A DNA stretch of 64,000 nt from Heterobilharzia americana (lineage: Eukaryota; Platyhelminthes; Trematoda; Strigeidida; Schistosomatidae), in contig OX104134.1 of the NCBI GenBank assembly GCA_944470555.2, forward strand, positions 7,853,248-7,917,247, in the 5' to 3' direction. Numbering within the stretch: the stretch's first letter is position 1; each line of letters starts with the position of its first letter. The position numbers were made by a program, and so were the translations under genes. Shown here one piece after another: positions 11,568 through 23,360 of the stretch. A model generated the notes under the pieces. The model did not search any database. It worked only from the letters and a program-made list of their open reading frames with translations, and had not been told where the DNA came from.

Positions 11568-12478
11568 AAACGTTCTTCAGTGGTGATGTGAGCATGTCTA
11601 CTGTTGTCTCTGCGTGTGTTTTCAGTGCTTCTGGAGGAATTCTATCTGGTCCCGCTGCTTTCCTGAATTTCAGCGACTTTATGGCGTGGCGTTCAGGACT
11701 TCACTTCTGCTCTTGACGGTGGGCTTGTGTTTACTGGTAATTCTGTGGCTGGGCTGGTGGTGGTATTTGTGTACGAGTTGCAATTGGTGGTGGTGGTGAT
11801 GGTGGTTGATTCAGGAGTTTGTTGAAGTGGTCAGATCATCGCTTCCTTTCTTTCTCCTCCTTCGTAACTACATTTCCTTCACCACCTCTCATTGGTTTCG
11901 TCTGCATTGATCTCTTCCCTCCCAGATAGTAACCTCGTTACTTGATACCATTTCGTCAAGTGTCTGTCTCTCCTACTTGCTGCCTGTTCTGCTTCACTTG
12001 CCAATGTGTCGTAGAAGTGTCTTTAGTCTTTGTGTGCACTTCCCTTCACTTCTTTGTCCAGTGTAGTGTTTTATGTGTTGTGTTCAGTTTCTCTTTTCGT
12101 TGTTCATCCGTGTACTACACTGCAATGCACTGGTTCATCTTCTGCTTCACCATCTTCCTCTTCCTCGTTTATCAGCTTCTATGTGTCCGTCAAGATCCAT
12201 TACTTGTCTCGTCTTCTTTCTTCCTCCTTCCTAACACGGTTATGCAGATTTATGTCCACATAGCTTTCAAGGAGTCCTGGTGTTCTCCCACGACCGATCG
12301 TTCAGGGATTTTCCTCAATATCTCCCATTATGTCCTGCTAAGTGTCTGACGTGAAGATGTCCCGTGGAGTTTCTTCCTTCAGTTTCGGTTCTGGGTGTTC
12401 AATTTGAACTGTGGTCTATCAAGACCAGCTTCTTTGAAGGCTGTTGACTTGTTTTTGAAGGTGGGTTCCTTGCACTGG

Positions 12479-12509
12479 ATAGTGAGTGAGTGAGTGAGTG
12501 AGTGAGTGT
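12479..12509. repeat. (GTGA)n microsatellite inside B3
   Basis: About seven GTGA units. On the coding strand this is (TCAC)n, at the place where B1 reads CCACTCACTGTC (SDHYLV region of the endonuclease). Confidence 0.9.
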
Positions 12510-13327
12510 TGTGAACCTACATCTGCTCCTCTTCGTGATCTGATCTTATATCCAGTTGGCTACGTCTCCATCTCCACTTTCTTCACATTGAGATGAAGTC
12601 GGTCTGATTTTTAGTGTGGTGTTTCCTGGTGTCTGGTGAAATCAAATCCATGCCGCTCACTTTGTGGATATCCTTGTGCTTGAACACAGTGCCTCGCCTC
12701 CAATCACCAAATTATTGATTGTGTAGAAATCTGCAAACAGTTCTCCATTCTCGTTCATTTCACAAACGAGTGCTTCTCTACCCATGGTTAGTTCCCTCCC
12801 TGTGTTGTCCCCTCCCAGTTTGGCATTCATGTCACCCCACCCATTAGAATGAATTTTGATGTCTCCAACTGGGCTATGTATGGTCTTGTTCAGTGCTGAT
12901 TGCAGTTGTCTGTAGAATTTCTCCTTCTCTCTTGATCTGCATTATTTGTAGGTGGGTAGTGTGGCATTGTACGATTGTGGCTTGCCTTCCTCTTGATTAG
13001 AATCTTGTTGTCATCATCCTGATCGTGGAGGAGATTGGTCCTCACTGCATGGGAGAGAGTCTTCGATGCTCTTCAAGGGGACATCTTGATAGCCACTGGG
13101 AAACTCAGTGTGTTCGTGGTTGTCTTCTGGGTGTCGATACTGGATTAGATTATTGACTCTCCAGTTGACAGTTTGGAGAGTCCACATCCATTCCATCCAC
13201 TCTCACAGATTCCCAGCCTTGCACTTCTTACTATGCCATACCATCTCATCTCTTTCGCAGTCTGGATAGCCTTGCTAGGTTCATACATGGTGCGGACATT
13301 CCGTGTCCACATCCTTACTTTCGCTTT

Positions 13328-13330
<3 letters not shown>

Positions 13331-13372
<42 letters not shown>
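13331..13372. repeat. (GA)n microsatellite inside B3
   Basis: About 20 GA units. On the coding strand this is (TC)n, just before the ATGAAAGC start of the endonuclease, where B1 and B2 read TCTCTCCCTC. Confidence 0.9.
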
Positions 13373-13375
<3 letters not shown>

Positions 13376-13614
13376 GCATCGGCCAATTGGCTTCCCGAAA
13401 GGATGCTTTCACCAACTGGCGTCATTTTGTCTCTCCGATTCCAGGGAGGGGTGAGTTTATTTTTATTTTTTGTATTTTCTTTGTGTTTTAGAGTTTCTTT
13501 ATCGGTTTGATTGGTTTTCCGGGTAAGGTTACTAGCCGTTGGCCCAATCTTCCTTTTTTGTCTGGCCGGGCTTTGGACCACCTAGTAACTAGTGAGCTGG
13601 TTATCCAGGCGATG

Positions 13615-15230
13615 TTTTTATTACCGAACTAGATATCATTTAAATCACTACATTAGATCTGCTTTGAAGGATTAGAATTATTTTTTTAACAGCACGTATG
13701 TGTTTGTATACGATAAGTTACAAATTGCGTTATTATCAAATACAGCCTTTTTGAAATTGCAAAATCTTCGGAAGTGGTCGACAAGTGACTCATGAACCTA
13801 GTCAGTTGTCTGCTAACCACGCAGACAGTGAGGAATGAAATGCCTGGATGTGGCCATTTGACTTTAGTGGGTTTGGCTTGATATCGGCTGAATAATGAAT
13901 GCGAGATAGGGCTGAACTTTGATGGATATTCCAGGCCTGAAACACGCTGCAATCTGTTAATGATGTAAGAGTGAAGAACTGGGACTTTGGTGCTTTTTCC
14001 GTTGGCAGGATTGCATGATTCGTTGTGTGCACCTTTTTCATGCGCGTATTTAGTATCTGACCGACTGTTCAGCAACAATCAGCTAATTAGGAAACTTAAA
14101 AGGCTTGTAAAACCTCAATAACAACTTCCGTTGACTGGATTCTCCCTTGAAAACTAAATGGCACTAATTAACTTAACGCACCTGGGATTTGCATCGGTTA
14201 AAGTGAACGGGTAATAATAACCTATTGATTTTGCATATTACATTATTTGAGTCTATTTAGTGACTTGAGAGTAACTGATAAGATGATCGAAGTCATTTGT
14301 AAGGCTTTTCTGTCATTCAAATGTCATACAGCGTACACCTGAACAATAAATTTTGCACATAAAGGAACATAGTAACTAACTGCAAGGAAACTTATTGAAA
14401 GGAATTTTCTTCTTTGAGGGATCATTTTCATCAGCTACATAATTATATTTATAATGACAACAAAGAAATAAGTTTATTATTGGACAATAAGTTGGCATTC
14501 GTTCATCAGAAAACTAATGCCCTAGAATTAAAAGGAGGAGACTTAACAATGGATTTCACATGAAGGAGCACGCAGCTAATCAAGATGAAGGCATTTGAAA
14601 GTGTAAAATCGTAAGAAAATATTACACTGTTTCAGTAAGGAATTGAAAACAATAACCATAGATGAAGGATAGTAATTTATGAAGTAAAAGGGCAAGATGA
14701 ATACTAAAGTGATGCAGAAAGTTAGTCAATTATTATAAGAAATTGGAGACGTCTATTTTGTACTTAGAGATCGAGATTTAATTATTTGATTGCCGACATT
14801 TGTACCAAACATGGTTAGGGGATCTACACTTTTCGTAAGCTGTTTGATTTTGGAAAGAGACTGGTGAAGTATTGTAATCCCTGTTTACAAAAATGGCCAA
14901 GAATAAAGTACTGTTTATTATGTTCTTTCTTGTCAACAGCCAAACAAGATAGTGATCTAGGATACCTTTGGAAACATTGCGCCTTGTATAACCAGCTTTA
15001 ATAGCTCAAGTAGACCGATACGCATAAAAGGATCTGGTCAAAAGTGGAAATTTGTCAATCGCGCCCTCCATAACCAAATGTCACAGGAAGAAGATAGTTT
15101 GTAGTGTCGCAGGACAGAATTCACTTCCTGCTGCTGGAAATAATCTATTTTCTGAACTTTACTGAAGTTACTTCAGTCTTGCTTTCCACAACAAGCTAAG
15201 GGATAAATGATTGCAATATAAATAAGTATC
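13615..15230. other. Non-coding or unrecognised repeat
   Basis: A minus-strand open frame of 130 codons (14078-13686) lies here, but it has no recognisable domain and no clear splice sites. It could be an unknown repeat. The rest shows nothing I can name. Confidence 0.35.
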
Positions 15231-15234
15231 ATGT

Positions 15235-15490
15235 TTATATAGTCTCGAGATGCATTAACCAATTAACCCGCACTTGCGGTAGCAAGCACATAGGAAGGAC
15301 TGAAAGGAGGGCAAATATTACACTTTCTGAATATGTCGCTAAAATTCCACAGCTCAAACAAAAGTGAAATTTTACGTGAACATGTGGAAGAAATTGAATA
15401 AATATAGACCGTATAGTTGGGTTAGATAATGCCTTCAAAATCACTGCATGGTAAACAGTCAGTCAAGTTCATTTTGCGTTGGTAACTCCA
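15235..15490 (+). pseudogene. Penelope-like GIY-YIG fragment
   Basis: From 15251 the frame reads CINQLTRTCGSKHIGRTERR then ANITLSEYVAKIPQLK. This is the Penelope GIY-YIG core (Y/C-x-L-T-C-x-CGS-x-YIGRT...EH), with YIG changed to HIG and EH to EY. About 60 bases later, after stops, DNAFKITAW parallels the IDIKTAFTI block of the copy at 18.3 kb. It is broken by stops and frameshifts. Confidence 0.7.
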
Positions 15491-16059
15491 ATTCTATGAT
15501 AACAACTTGACCAGAGTGTACAGATTGACAGTGTGATCGACCACGCACTAACCAGCTTGCTAAGTTTTAGGATATTTGTGCATTCTAAGTTTCAAATTTC
15601 TTATATTTCCCATATGATTTCCATTCATATATCAAAATGCAATACTAGTATTCCAACAAATGAGTTCAATGAGTAACTTCTTTCTTCTTTCTATTTGGCA
15701 ACCCTCATTTAGATTATTTAACTGTTATCTGGTTTGCATATTTTCTTGTTCTCTTAATAGACTGTGAATGCTTTCAACTTTCCATTTAGCTAAAGCTTAT
15801 TAATTTGAAAGAATGATCTGAAACCCTATATCCAGGCAAAACGTGGCTTCAACCTGAAGCAGTCAGAGTATGTTAAGTATTTACATGTAAATTAGATCAA
15901 GACATATGAGCAAAAAATCTTGTTTTCAATTAGATCCTCCTCGGGCTTTACTCTAATACAAATAGCTTTATATATAATTAAAACAATCATGTAGATATAT
16001 CGGTTAGGAAAAGCACAAATAAAAATCCATCAGAAGCTCAGTTTTATCTCACCAAGTTT

Positions 16060-16925
16060 ATAGTGGTCACCCGGTGGATAAGAACATTGCTTTCACGATT
16101 ATACACCGCAATGTCAGATTGGAAGATTAAACGAACACAGGATGGAAATCTAGAGACTAGTGTCTATAGGAAACCTACACATTCGAATTGCTACTTAGAC
16201 TTCGAATCCTCCCATCCCATTTCAGTTAAAGTAGGCCTAGTTAAATGCTTAGGTGATAGAGCGAAAAAGCTTACTAGTAGATCGGAAAATCTGCTACAAG
16301 AAATTAGACACGTCAAGAATACCCTACGTCTCAATAATTGACCACCGAAATCAATAAATAAATTCATAAGAAATCGAAATAAAAATATTAGCAGTGGTAG
16401 TAGTAGTAGTAATACAGATGTTACTAATAATAATCCCACTACTAGTGGTAATAATGGCGACAGGGTTAAGGGAGAATTCAAAGCCTCTGCTGTGCTACCA
16501 TACAAGGAAGACACCTCAGAAGCACTACGAAGAATTCTCAATAAGGCTGGGATTAAGGTGGCATTCAAACCAAAAAGCTCGCTTAGAAACAAGCTTTGTA
16601 GGTTAAAAGATCCTATCGATGCAATTAAGAAGTGATTGCAATGTCAAGTACATGGGTGAAAGCAGTCGACTAGGGTCGATTAGAATAACAGAGCACGAAA
16701 ACGTAGCTAAATCAAGATCAGTAGATGCTAATAAGATAAGAAATCTAGAGAAAAGCCTGGCTATAGTTCTAATAAACAGATTAAAATGGAATTACAATCG
16801 AACACAGTGCTCAAGTTTTGCTCTTATATTAATCCTAGCCTTTGTATCCAGAAGAATTTTTACATCTCTTATCTCTGCCTTGGCCAGTGATTACTTAGTT
16901 AATAACTTGATATTTGTACTGGGTA
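16060..16925 (+). pseudogene. Penelope-like reverse transcriptase C-terminus and GIY-YIG remnant
   Basis: The open stretch 16063-16341 carries KRTQDGNLETSVYRKPTHSN and CYLDFESSHPISVKVGLVK; this is the hallmark end of the Penelope RT (sVYRKPTH...YL.F.S.HP...K). Then come a run of simple codons, the linker DTSEALRRILNKAG in another frame, and from 16619 a weak GIY-YIG stretch (NVKYMGESSRLGSIRITEHE; YIG has become YMG). Two or more frame changes and a TGA at 16339 separate the parts. Function in intact elements is endonuclease-primed retrotransposition. Confidence 0.8.
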
Positions 16926-16939
16926 ATGATTGAAGTTGG

Positions 16940-17030
16940 TACTAAAATCAGGACCGCATCTGGATTCAAACGAACGACTACCGGGTTACCACCCCGGTGC
17001 TCTACTACTAACTGAGCTATGAGGCCCATA
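16940..17030 (-). repeat. tRNA-like SINE head
   Basis: The minus strand shows GGGCCTCATAGCTCAGTTAG...GAGCACCGGGGTGGTAACCC and a B-box-like GTTTGAATCCAGATGCGGTCC. The flank (GTACTGGGTAATGATTGAAG) matches the left flanks of the foldback repeats at 8.9 and 60.45 kb. Only one arm of the palindrome is present. An insertion in the D-loop region and a poor T-stem argue against a working tRNA. Confidence 0.65.
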
Positions 17031-17145
17031 AATTTAAATGACGTGAATTTTTGGCAAATTCCTTATGGTATTCGGTTTGCCAAGTGATTGGCCCGACCAA
17101 TGAAATTATTTTTAAATTTTTATTTTATTGACTTAATCATTCAGT
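17027..17145 (+). repeat. Direct repeat, copy 1
   Basis: AATTTAAATGACGTGAATTTTT through CCAAGTGATTGGCCCGAC to TTTTTATTTTATTGACTT is repeated with mismatches at 19995-20100. The two copies bracket 2.85 kb of Penelope-like sequence, as expected for Penelope pseudo-LTRs. Confidence 0.65.
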
Positions 17146-17769
17146 TTTTTTCCTACCCCGTTTCATATTCTCCACCCTTTTGTTTACTTACTGTATTTGT
17201 CTAGGCTTTGTTTATCCACTGACCTCGCCCTTCACTACTATGTAACTTTTATTTTCACAAGTTTTGACCCATTCTGATTATCAGAATGTCCACATTTTCA
17301 TGCTGCTTTCTTGGATCTTATCATCATTATCACCTACATTGCATATGCTTCAGTCAAGGTTATCACTTTTATCATTATCATTATTATTATTTGTATTATT
17401 ATCTCTATCGTTATTTTAAACATTTATTGCATTAACCGACAAATCTACATAATTTTTTAAATTTTATATAAATATATATTAGGCTATTTGTATTGGAGTA
17501 AAGCTTGAAGAGAACCTAATTGAAAACAATATTGTTCGCTTATATGTCTTGTTCCAAATATTTACATGTTGATTATGACAACCTTAGCGATTTCAGTGTA
17601 TTTGTATCCGATGTCAAGCTGTGAAACAAAATGTGTGCATTTTATTCTGTAGATGTCTTTGGTTTCGTTTTGTTCACATTTATCAGGGAAAACAAATGTA
17701 TGAAAAATATTCATGTTCATTTTAAGTGTTACCCTGAATCAAACAACAACCGGAACAGTAATCACGGTC

Positions 17770-18270
17770 TTCAAGTGTGGCGCTGCCGCCAGGCTAGTAG
17801 CCGGACCGAGGAGAGGTGAAAAAAGTCTAGTACTATCCAAAGATTCTACACACTCTGGACCGTTAAAACTAAGAACTCACTCCCCAACTAAGCAAATATA
17901 GTGAATAGGCAATAAGTGTCAATGCACAAATTAATAGGATAAAGGCTAGCAGTGATAACAATAATCTGTCAACTGAAGTCGATGGAATGGCCGAAGTAAA
18001 TGAGACTCATAAACAAGTAAACAGAATTTGAAACGACTAGTCCCTTTTATAAAATTGGATAATGTAATTAGAAGACGTAGATTATCTGAAACATGTGATG
18101 TATTAGCGCTATACATTTCGAACAATCTGATCACACATTTACTTGTTAAGGCATTATATATGAAAACTGGAAGTGGGGAAGGACACATATGACATAAAGG
18201 AATTCAATATTAAGAAAGATAATGCGAGGAATAAAAGATAAGACTTGAAGACAATCTTGATAATACGATA
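17770..18270. other. Non-coding flank of a Penelope-like copy
   Basis: The block 18045-18165 (AGAAGACGTAGATTATCTGA and following) matches the 5.73-5.85 kb block in the same orientation. In both places it precedes a minus-strand GIY-YIG fragment. I see no host gene. Confidence 0.5.
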
Positions 18271-18279
18271 AAATAAGCA

Positions 18280-18729
18280 TTACCAAGGTAGGCTTAATGT
18301 AAGGGCAAACTGTTTTTGCACACACAATGGAGGGTTAAATTTATTTATGGCTAGCGCCTCAACAAACTTAAGTATACGCCCCTGACAGTTTCTATACAAA
18401 ATTGTAAAGGCTGTTTTGATATCAATTCTGTGACTCTTATCAATGATATGTTTCGCAATGGATGATGATGGTTGTCTGCCATCTGCGCTTATCAATGTTT
18501 GTGAATCCAGCTGCTTTCGTAGCCACTTTGGAACATGTTCCCCTACCCTCAAGTGCATATCACGATTCGTCCTCCCTATGTATGTTTGTCCACACACACA
18601 TGTAAATTTGTAAACGCAGTGGGATGTGACGCGATCGTTTATACAGCGTTGAGGTCTAGGTTGTAGCAGGTATTTGGTCTTCTCAACCTGTGATAAGCTT
18701 AGCTGCATAGTACGTTTTGCTAACAGCAT
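18280..18729 (-). CDS. Penelope-like element GIY-YIG endonuclease end (149 codons, open)
   Basis: This is the best-kept Penelope piece in the window. Residues about 40-75 read VYKFTCVCGQTYIGRTNRD then MHLRVGEHVPKWL. These are the two halves of the GIY-YIG core (here YKF...YIG), the Cys-x-Cys spacing typical of Penelope, the R-x-x-EH helix, and the following lysine/tryptophan block. After residue 85 come SSSIAKHIIDKSHRIDIKTA and LKFVEALAI, the C-terminal tail shared with the fragment at 6.0-6.2 kb. In the family this domain nicks the target DNA. Only the C-terminal end is open; the RT part upstream (18730-19700) is broken, so the element is dead. The first ATG is simply the first in-frame one. 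Confidence 0.8.
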   Translation of the reverse strand: MLLAKRTMQLSLSQVEKTKYLLQPRPQRCINDRVTSHCVYKFTCVCGQTYIGRTNRDMHLRVGEHVPKWLRKQLDSQTLISADGRQPSSSIAKHIIDKSHRIDIKTAFTILYRNCQGRILKFVEALAINKFNPPLCVQKQFALTLSLPW

Positions 18730-19720
18730 ACCTTAACCTTCGTTTTAATATCATGCTGTTAGATTCTCCTCTGTATGGTAACGCGATGTAAACTCATTTC
18801 TTCGAAACAGAGTACAGATCAGGTTTGAATCCTCGCTGATTTTTGCAGCGGTTTATGAACTTCAGTGGATATCCGTTTTCCACTTATGTTTCCGTTAGTA
18901 TGGATAATAGTTCTCTGATTAAAATCCTTAATAAAAACTACTTTCAAATGAACGAATCCCAACAAAATATCATTTGCAAATAATAAAAGTTAGCGAGTGG
19001 GTCTGATGAACAACTACCATGATGAGGCTAGATCTTTAGACAAGACAAGGCACTTGCCATACTCTCAAACGTATGTACCAATTTCTTCTGTTCTCATGCA
19101 AAGTGTGTTAATATATTTTCTCAAATCACTAGACTGTATCCAAATTTAAAGATTTGTACACTGTTTCAAGAGATTTTTCCGTTTAGATAGCCAGGGACTC
19201 CCTTCTTTAATGAAATATCAAGAAAATGAAGACCTGATTTGCTCTGCAATTTCATTGCGGGCTTGATCTAGGGATTATGGTAATTAAATTTCAGTAATAT
19301 AGCGTCTACATTAGTTTTTCTTCACGGTCAACGAAGAAGTCATCTATGTTTCCTCTATACAGATAGAACTGATGAGTATCTGAATGTAGTGGGGTTTTTT
19401 ATACATAAGTCGTGCAGTAATCCGCTGAAGTATAAATATCTAATATCATACACAGAGGGAAATCCTTTCTATGTACCTTCGAGTGGCCAAAACTTTAGGG
19501 GTCAACATAGCCACATCGTTTCAAATGTGGGGACAGATAACTACTAGTGAGCAATTCGTATTTCCTCTGACCAAAGATTTTCCCTGGCTTTCTGTGAGTG
19601 GATTCATCAGTACCATTCGGAGCAGTTTCTTTTAGGAAGATGACTAATCAATGTAATCAATACAATTCATAAAAATGATACAAACGCCATTATGAAGATG
19701 GACCAGTCTCGAATATTTTT
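18730..19720 (-). pseudogene. Penelope-like RT remnant upstream of the GIY-YIG end
   Basis: Minus-strand translation near 19230-19180 gives FLDISLKKGVPGYLNG, which sits where Penelope RTs have the FLD-V-x-x...sVYRKPT block. Frames change repeatedly and stops are frequent. The extent to 19.7 kb is inferred from orientation and spacing, not from continuous similarity. Confidence 0.5.
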
Positions 19721-19994
19721 TCTTTAGGTCTTTTAGTTTGAAACAATGTTGCTAATATGACAGTTATCTCCTAATACTCAGTGTTGTAATATTTGAACAT
19801 CTATGTTTTTAAAATTTTGTGCCTTGGCTGCTTCTAATGAACTTATATCGAGTTATTTTCTGCTTTCAATAATGGTTGTATTTATTTCAAACCAATTAAC
19901 ATCAGATTTCTAATTATTTACTTTTTTAAAAACAGTCAAAAATATGTAGGATTATATAAAGTATCAAATAAATTTCAAAAAGGTATTTATTCAT

Positions 19995-20100
19995 AAATTT
20001 AAATGACCTGGATTTTCGACAAAATTGCTTTCGGTACTTGGTTTGCCAAATGATTGGTCCGATCATTAAAATTAATTTCTAATTTTTATTTTATTGACTT
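19995..20100 (+). repeat. Direct repeat, copy 2
   Basis: Partner of 17027-17145 (AATTTAAATGACCTGGATTTTC, CCAAATGATTGGTCCGATC, TTTTTATTTTATTGACTT). Confidence 0.65.
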
Positions 20101-20109
20101 TAATGAAAA

Positions 20110-23100
20110 CGGAGTAGATGATTTCTAGGAACACGATAACTGTCTGAGTAGTGTGTGTTATCTTGAAAGCCAGAAAGGCAGTCTAGAGAGTGACTAATAA
20201 AGAGTGTTAAGTTTCATAAAATAGCCCAGATATTTATAACAGACAGACTAATTTGGTATAGACTTTTTAAGTCAGTGAATGCAAAGTTGGAAGTAATTTC
20301 AAGTCACTAATAACCTATTATTGTTTGGCAGGAGAAGTCGTGTTCTCGTTATAAGTTTAGAACCCATAACCTGTTCTGAAATACATGTTGCTTTAAAATC
20401 TATCCAATACACCATCATATGCAAAATAAATTTATCTTTATCAAAGTAAGAGAAACGAAGTCTATGAAATAAAAGTGGGGGAAAGAGTTCATGAAGAAAG
20501 TCTACTTGGCAGTAAGCATGAGTAAATATTAATCTGGAGAAAAACAACGTGTTTCACAGTTTAAAAAGAAACCCATTTCTAATTTATTAGCACTAAAAGA
20601 AGAAAATTCCTCAGAAAATGTAGAAAAAACTAATTTTTCCTGTTAGAAATGTTTTAAGCCACTAAATGTAATACTCTTTACAGTCCCATTCAAACCATGT
20701 ATACAATAAACAGATGCCTACCCAACATTCGTCGAAGCTACTTCTACAAGTTCACATTCACTGATTAAAATAAATATTTTGAAAAACTGAAAAGCTACTT
20801 GGTTAAGATAGCTGATGTAGAGTGAATCAGTGACTACTGAATGACAATCACTCTCTCGTGCAGTTATTCGGCATTAAATTGATGTATGACAATAAATGGA
20901 TATGTCTGTAGCATTCAGAGTAATAAGTGAACAGAAAACTGCATTATTTTTTATCCTACTGCTTCACAGTCACCTGAAAAAAATGACCCAACTTTATGTT
21001 GAAAGATAATTGGTTATCCGGCTATCTTGATCTTCGTACTTATCTCTTAAGTGACCATACTACAACACTCTTTCTCCTAATAATTATGGCTGATTTTGAT
21101 TTCTACGACTGATATTCATACATTGATACGTCTATTTTGATTTCTTGTAGCCGCCCTTTTGTCCATATATATTGTGAATATTTGATTATTAGTTCGGTAA
21201 TTTCTGACCACTTCCATTTTATACATATGCATATGTTTCTCAATGTTTTTTTCGTAAGTATTTTCTTTTCTTTTCGAATGACATCTGTTATCAAACAGTG
21301 TTGTTTGATGTTTATCACAGCTGAAGCGTGTTAGTTTTTTATCTCATAGTGTTACCTCGTACTATCCCCAGTAACGATGACCAGAGAGGAGCCATAGAAT
21401 AAAGAATGCACTCCTTTCATTCTGTCAATCTTCTTGTTTGAATGAAAATTGTCCAGAGTTAACCTGTGTTTTTTAATATGGATGTTTGTGCGCACACAAA
21501 CCAAATGAAGACACCTTTGTCCAATTTAAAATGACGGTTTCCATTTTGAATTCATCAAGATGATTCACATTAAAATTGAAATATAAATATATCTGATGAA
21601 AGAGCTTAAATTTGTAAAGAAAATAACAATGCTTGTCATAAAGGATACAGTTTGGTTTTTTGAAAGCTGTGAAAAAAATCTGTACATGAAGAGCAGATAA
21701 ATGACGCATGCTTAATCGATTAGAGTATTCTTGATTCACTTAATTCTTAGAAAAATCCAGTTCATTTTGAAGCTTCGTGGAGGAAGGAGGTTATTCATGC
21801 ACAACAGTCTTGACGTTTTCAGCTTACAACATATTTTGGTTGAAATATATTTGTGTTTTCGTATTACTTTTCTGGAAGTATTGATGCAGCCATTGCTTAT
21901 CATATCTGATTTTGTATACGTCAAATAAAGACCTTATGAAATGCGATGGGATCTTGGCGTTCTCTACAGAAGACCTAATCGCATAGTTCGAAATCAAACG
22001 ACAGAAGTGAAAAATAACGTCTGTTGACTAAAATTAATCTCAAAACTCCTCTTTGATTTAATCAACTGAATATTTCAGGTTGCAATAGTCTACAGATGTA
22101 CATAAAATGAGACGCCAGGCTATAACAGAAATGTTTTGCGTGGTGTCATTGGTATAACTAATGAAATAATATGTATGTTTACAGGTTAAGGTCAATGTGT
22201 TGTTAAAGTCACACAGACTTAATGTGTTTAGGCATGTTGTAAGATATCTGCACACTGATCTTCATCTTAAAGAAGCAACGCTATGATGAGCGGAACCCAT
22301 AAAGTTGGTTAGCTACTGTGAAACAAGCGTGTAATACAGCTTGTATTTTCCTACTGTGCTGACAATTCATTTTCAATAAAATATTTGCCTCACCCAACGC
22401 CACACATTTAGTTGATAGAATACGCAACGATAGTGAATAGTTATGAGACTCAAAAAAATACAGTGGGATCAATTTATGGTATATGCCACGAACTAACTAT
22501 CCATTATAGGACTGAAGGTAAATTGTCACTTTGGTAACTGAGAAATCTGCTTTTTGGAAGCCTATCTTCCGAGGATTTTTTCGTTGAAATAACACTAAGG
22601 GACAACAATGAAGTCACAGTTTCAGCGGTGATAAGGCATTAATTGTCTCATAGATTTTATTCGGAATGCTCCGGAAGATGAAAAGATTCTTTGTTCAATA
22701 TTTCACTTTTGCCTTCTATTCAGAAATCACTATTCAGTCGAAATTTTACATTATCCTTTTTTCTCTGTTCATCAATCATCAATGATAGCTGCATTTCATG
22801 TTTCCGTTGAAGTGAATGGAAAACATATGAAACAGTCATTGTTTTCGCCAACCTCTAGATATTGTGAGCACAACATATGCTGTTGTCCAACCCAATACTG
22901 ACTATTTGCAGAGTGCATTTCTGATTGCATGAAATTGACTTAGATAAATTAATAAGCGAAATTATCTACAGCTTCATTCTAGTCTGAAAATAACTGGCTA
23001 CTTATTTTTCGCCTGGAAATCAACCAATCAAATCTCTACTCCACTTTAAGTAGTTAAAACAACAGAAGTTTTTGTTGTATCTTAGCAGTTACAATTTAAT

Positions 23101-23190
23101 GTTTTCAGTGACAAAAATAGCTTGCAGCTCTTCTGATTCCATTAAGAGGGTTTTGAACTAGGGTTATACATAAGAATTTACATTTTTATT
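20110..23190. other. Non-coding; upstream region of the tetraspan gene
   Basis: I see no exon, RNA gene or known repeat. Short open frames at 20299-20547, 21473-21739 and 21731-21928 lack domains and splice context. Regulatory sequence of the gene starting at 23198 may lie at the right end, but no specific motif can be supported. Confidence 0.4.
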
Positions 23191-23197
23191 ATGCTAA

Positions 23198-23360
23198 ATG
23201 TCGAACCATAATCATTACATATTCTATGTAGAGTTAGTGATTCTTCTTTTTACCGGAATGGGTGGTTTACTGGCTTTGATCAGCATTTGCGTGAGAAGTT
23301 CTTGGATATCTTCTAAGCTTTATGAGGAACTTCATCCATATCCTCATTATGATAATTTCA
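23198..23360 (+). CDS. Tetraspan membrane protein, exon 1
   Basis: The ATG at 23198 opens a 54-codon exon that ends at a strong donor (TTTCA|GTAAGT) in phase 1. The first membrane segment is about residues 8-32 (YVELVILLFTGMGGLLALIS, then ICV), followed by a short loop with SSWISSKLYEEL and HPYPHYDNF. No cleavable signal peptide is apparent, so the segment is probably a signal anchor. Its phase fits exon 2 at 29102. The 5.7-kb intron holds a 275-bp inverted repeat and a SINE. The protein is not recognised beyond its layout. The size and four segments recall the claudin/PMP22-type or tetraspanin-type families, but I see neither the W-GLW-C-C signature nor a CCG motif. An additional phase-1 exon in the large intron cannot be excluded. 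Confidence 0.65.

Larger units (their letters stand above)
15880..17580. repeat. Inverted repeat flanking a Penelope-like fragment
   Basis: The segment at about 15880-15975, reversed (GCTATTTGTATTAGAGTAAAG, then GATCTAATTGAAAACAAGA, CATATGTCTTG), matches 17480-17580 on the plus strand (GCTATTTGTATTGGAGTAAAG, then AACCTAATTGAAAACAATA, TATATGTCTTG). I judge the arms roughly 80% identical by eye. They bracket the Penelope RT remnant at 16.06-16.9 kb. Confidence 0.7.

Noticed and set aside
13686..14078. 130-codon minus-strand open frame
   Set aside because: No domain, no splice signals and no second copy in the window; kept only as unassigned sequence.
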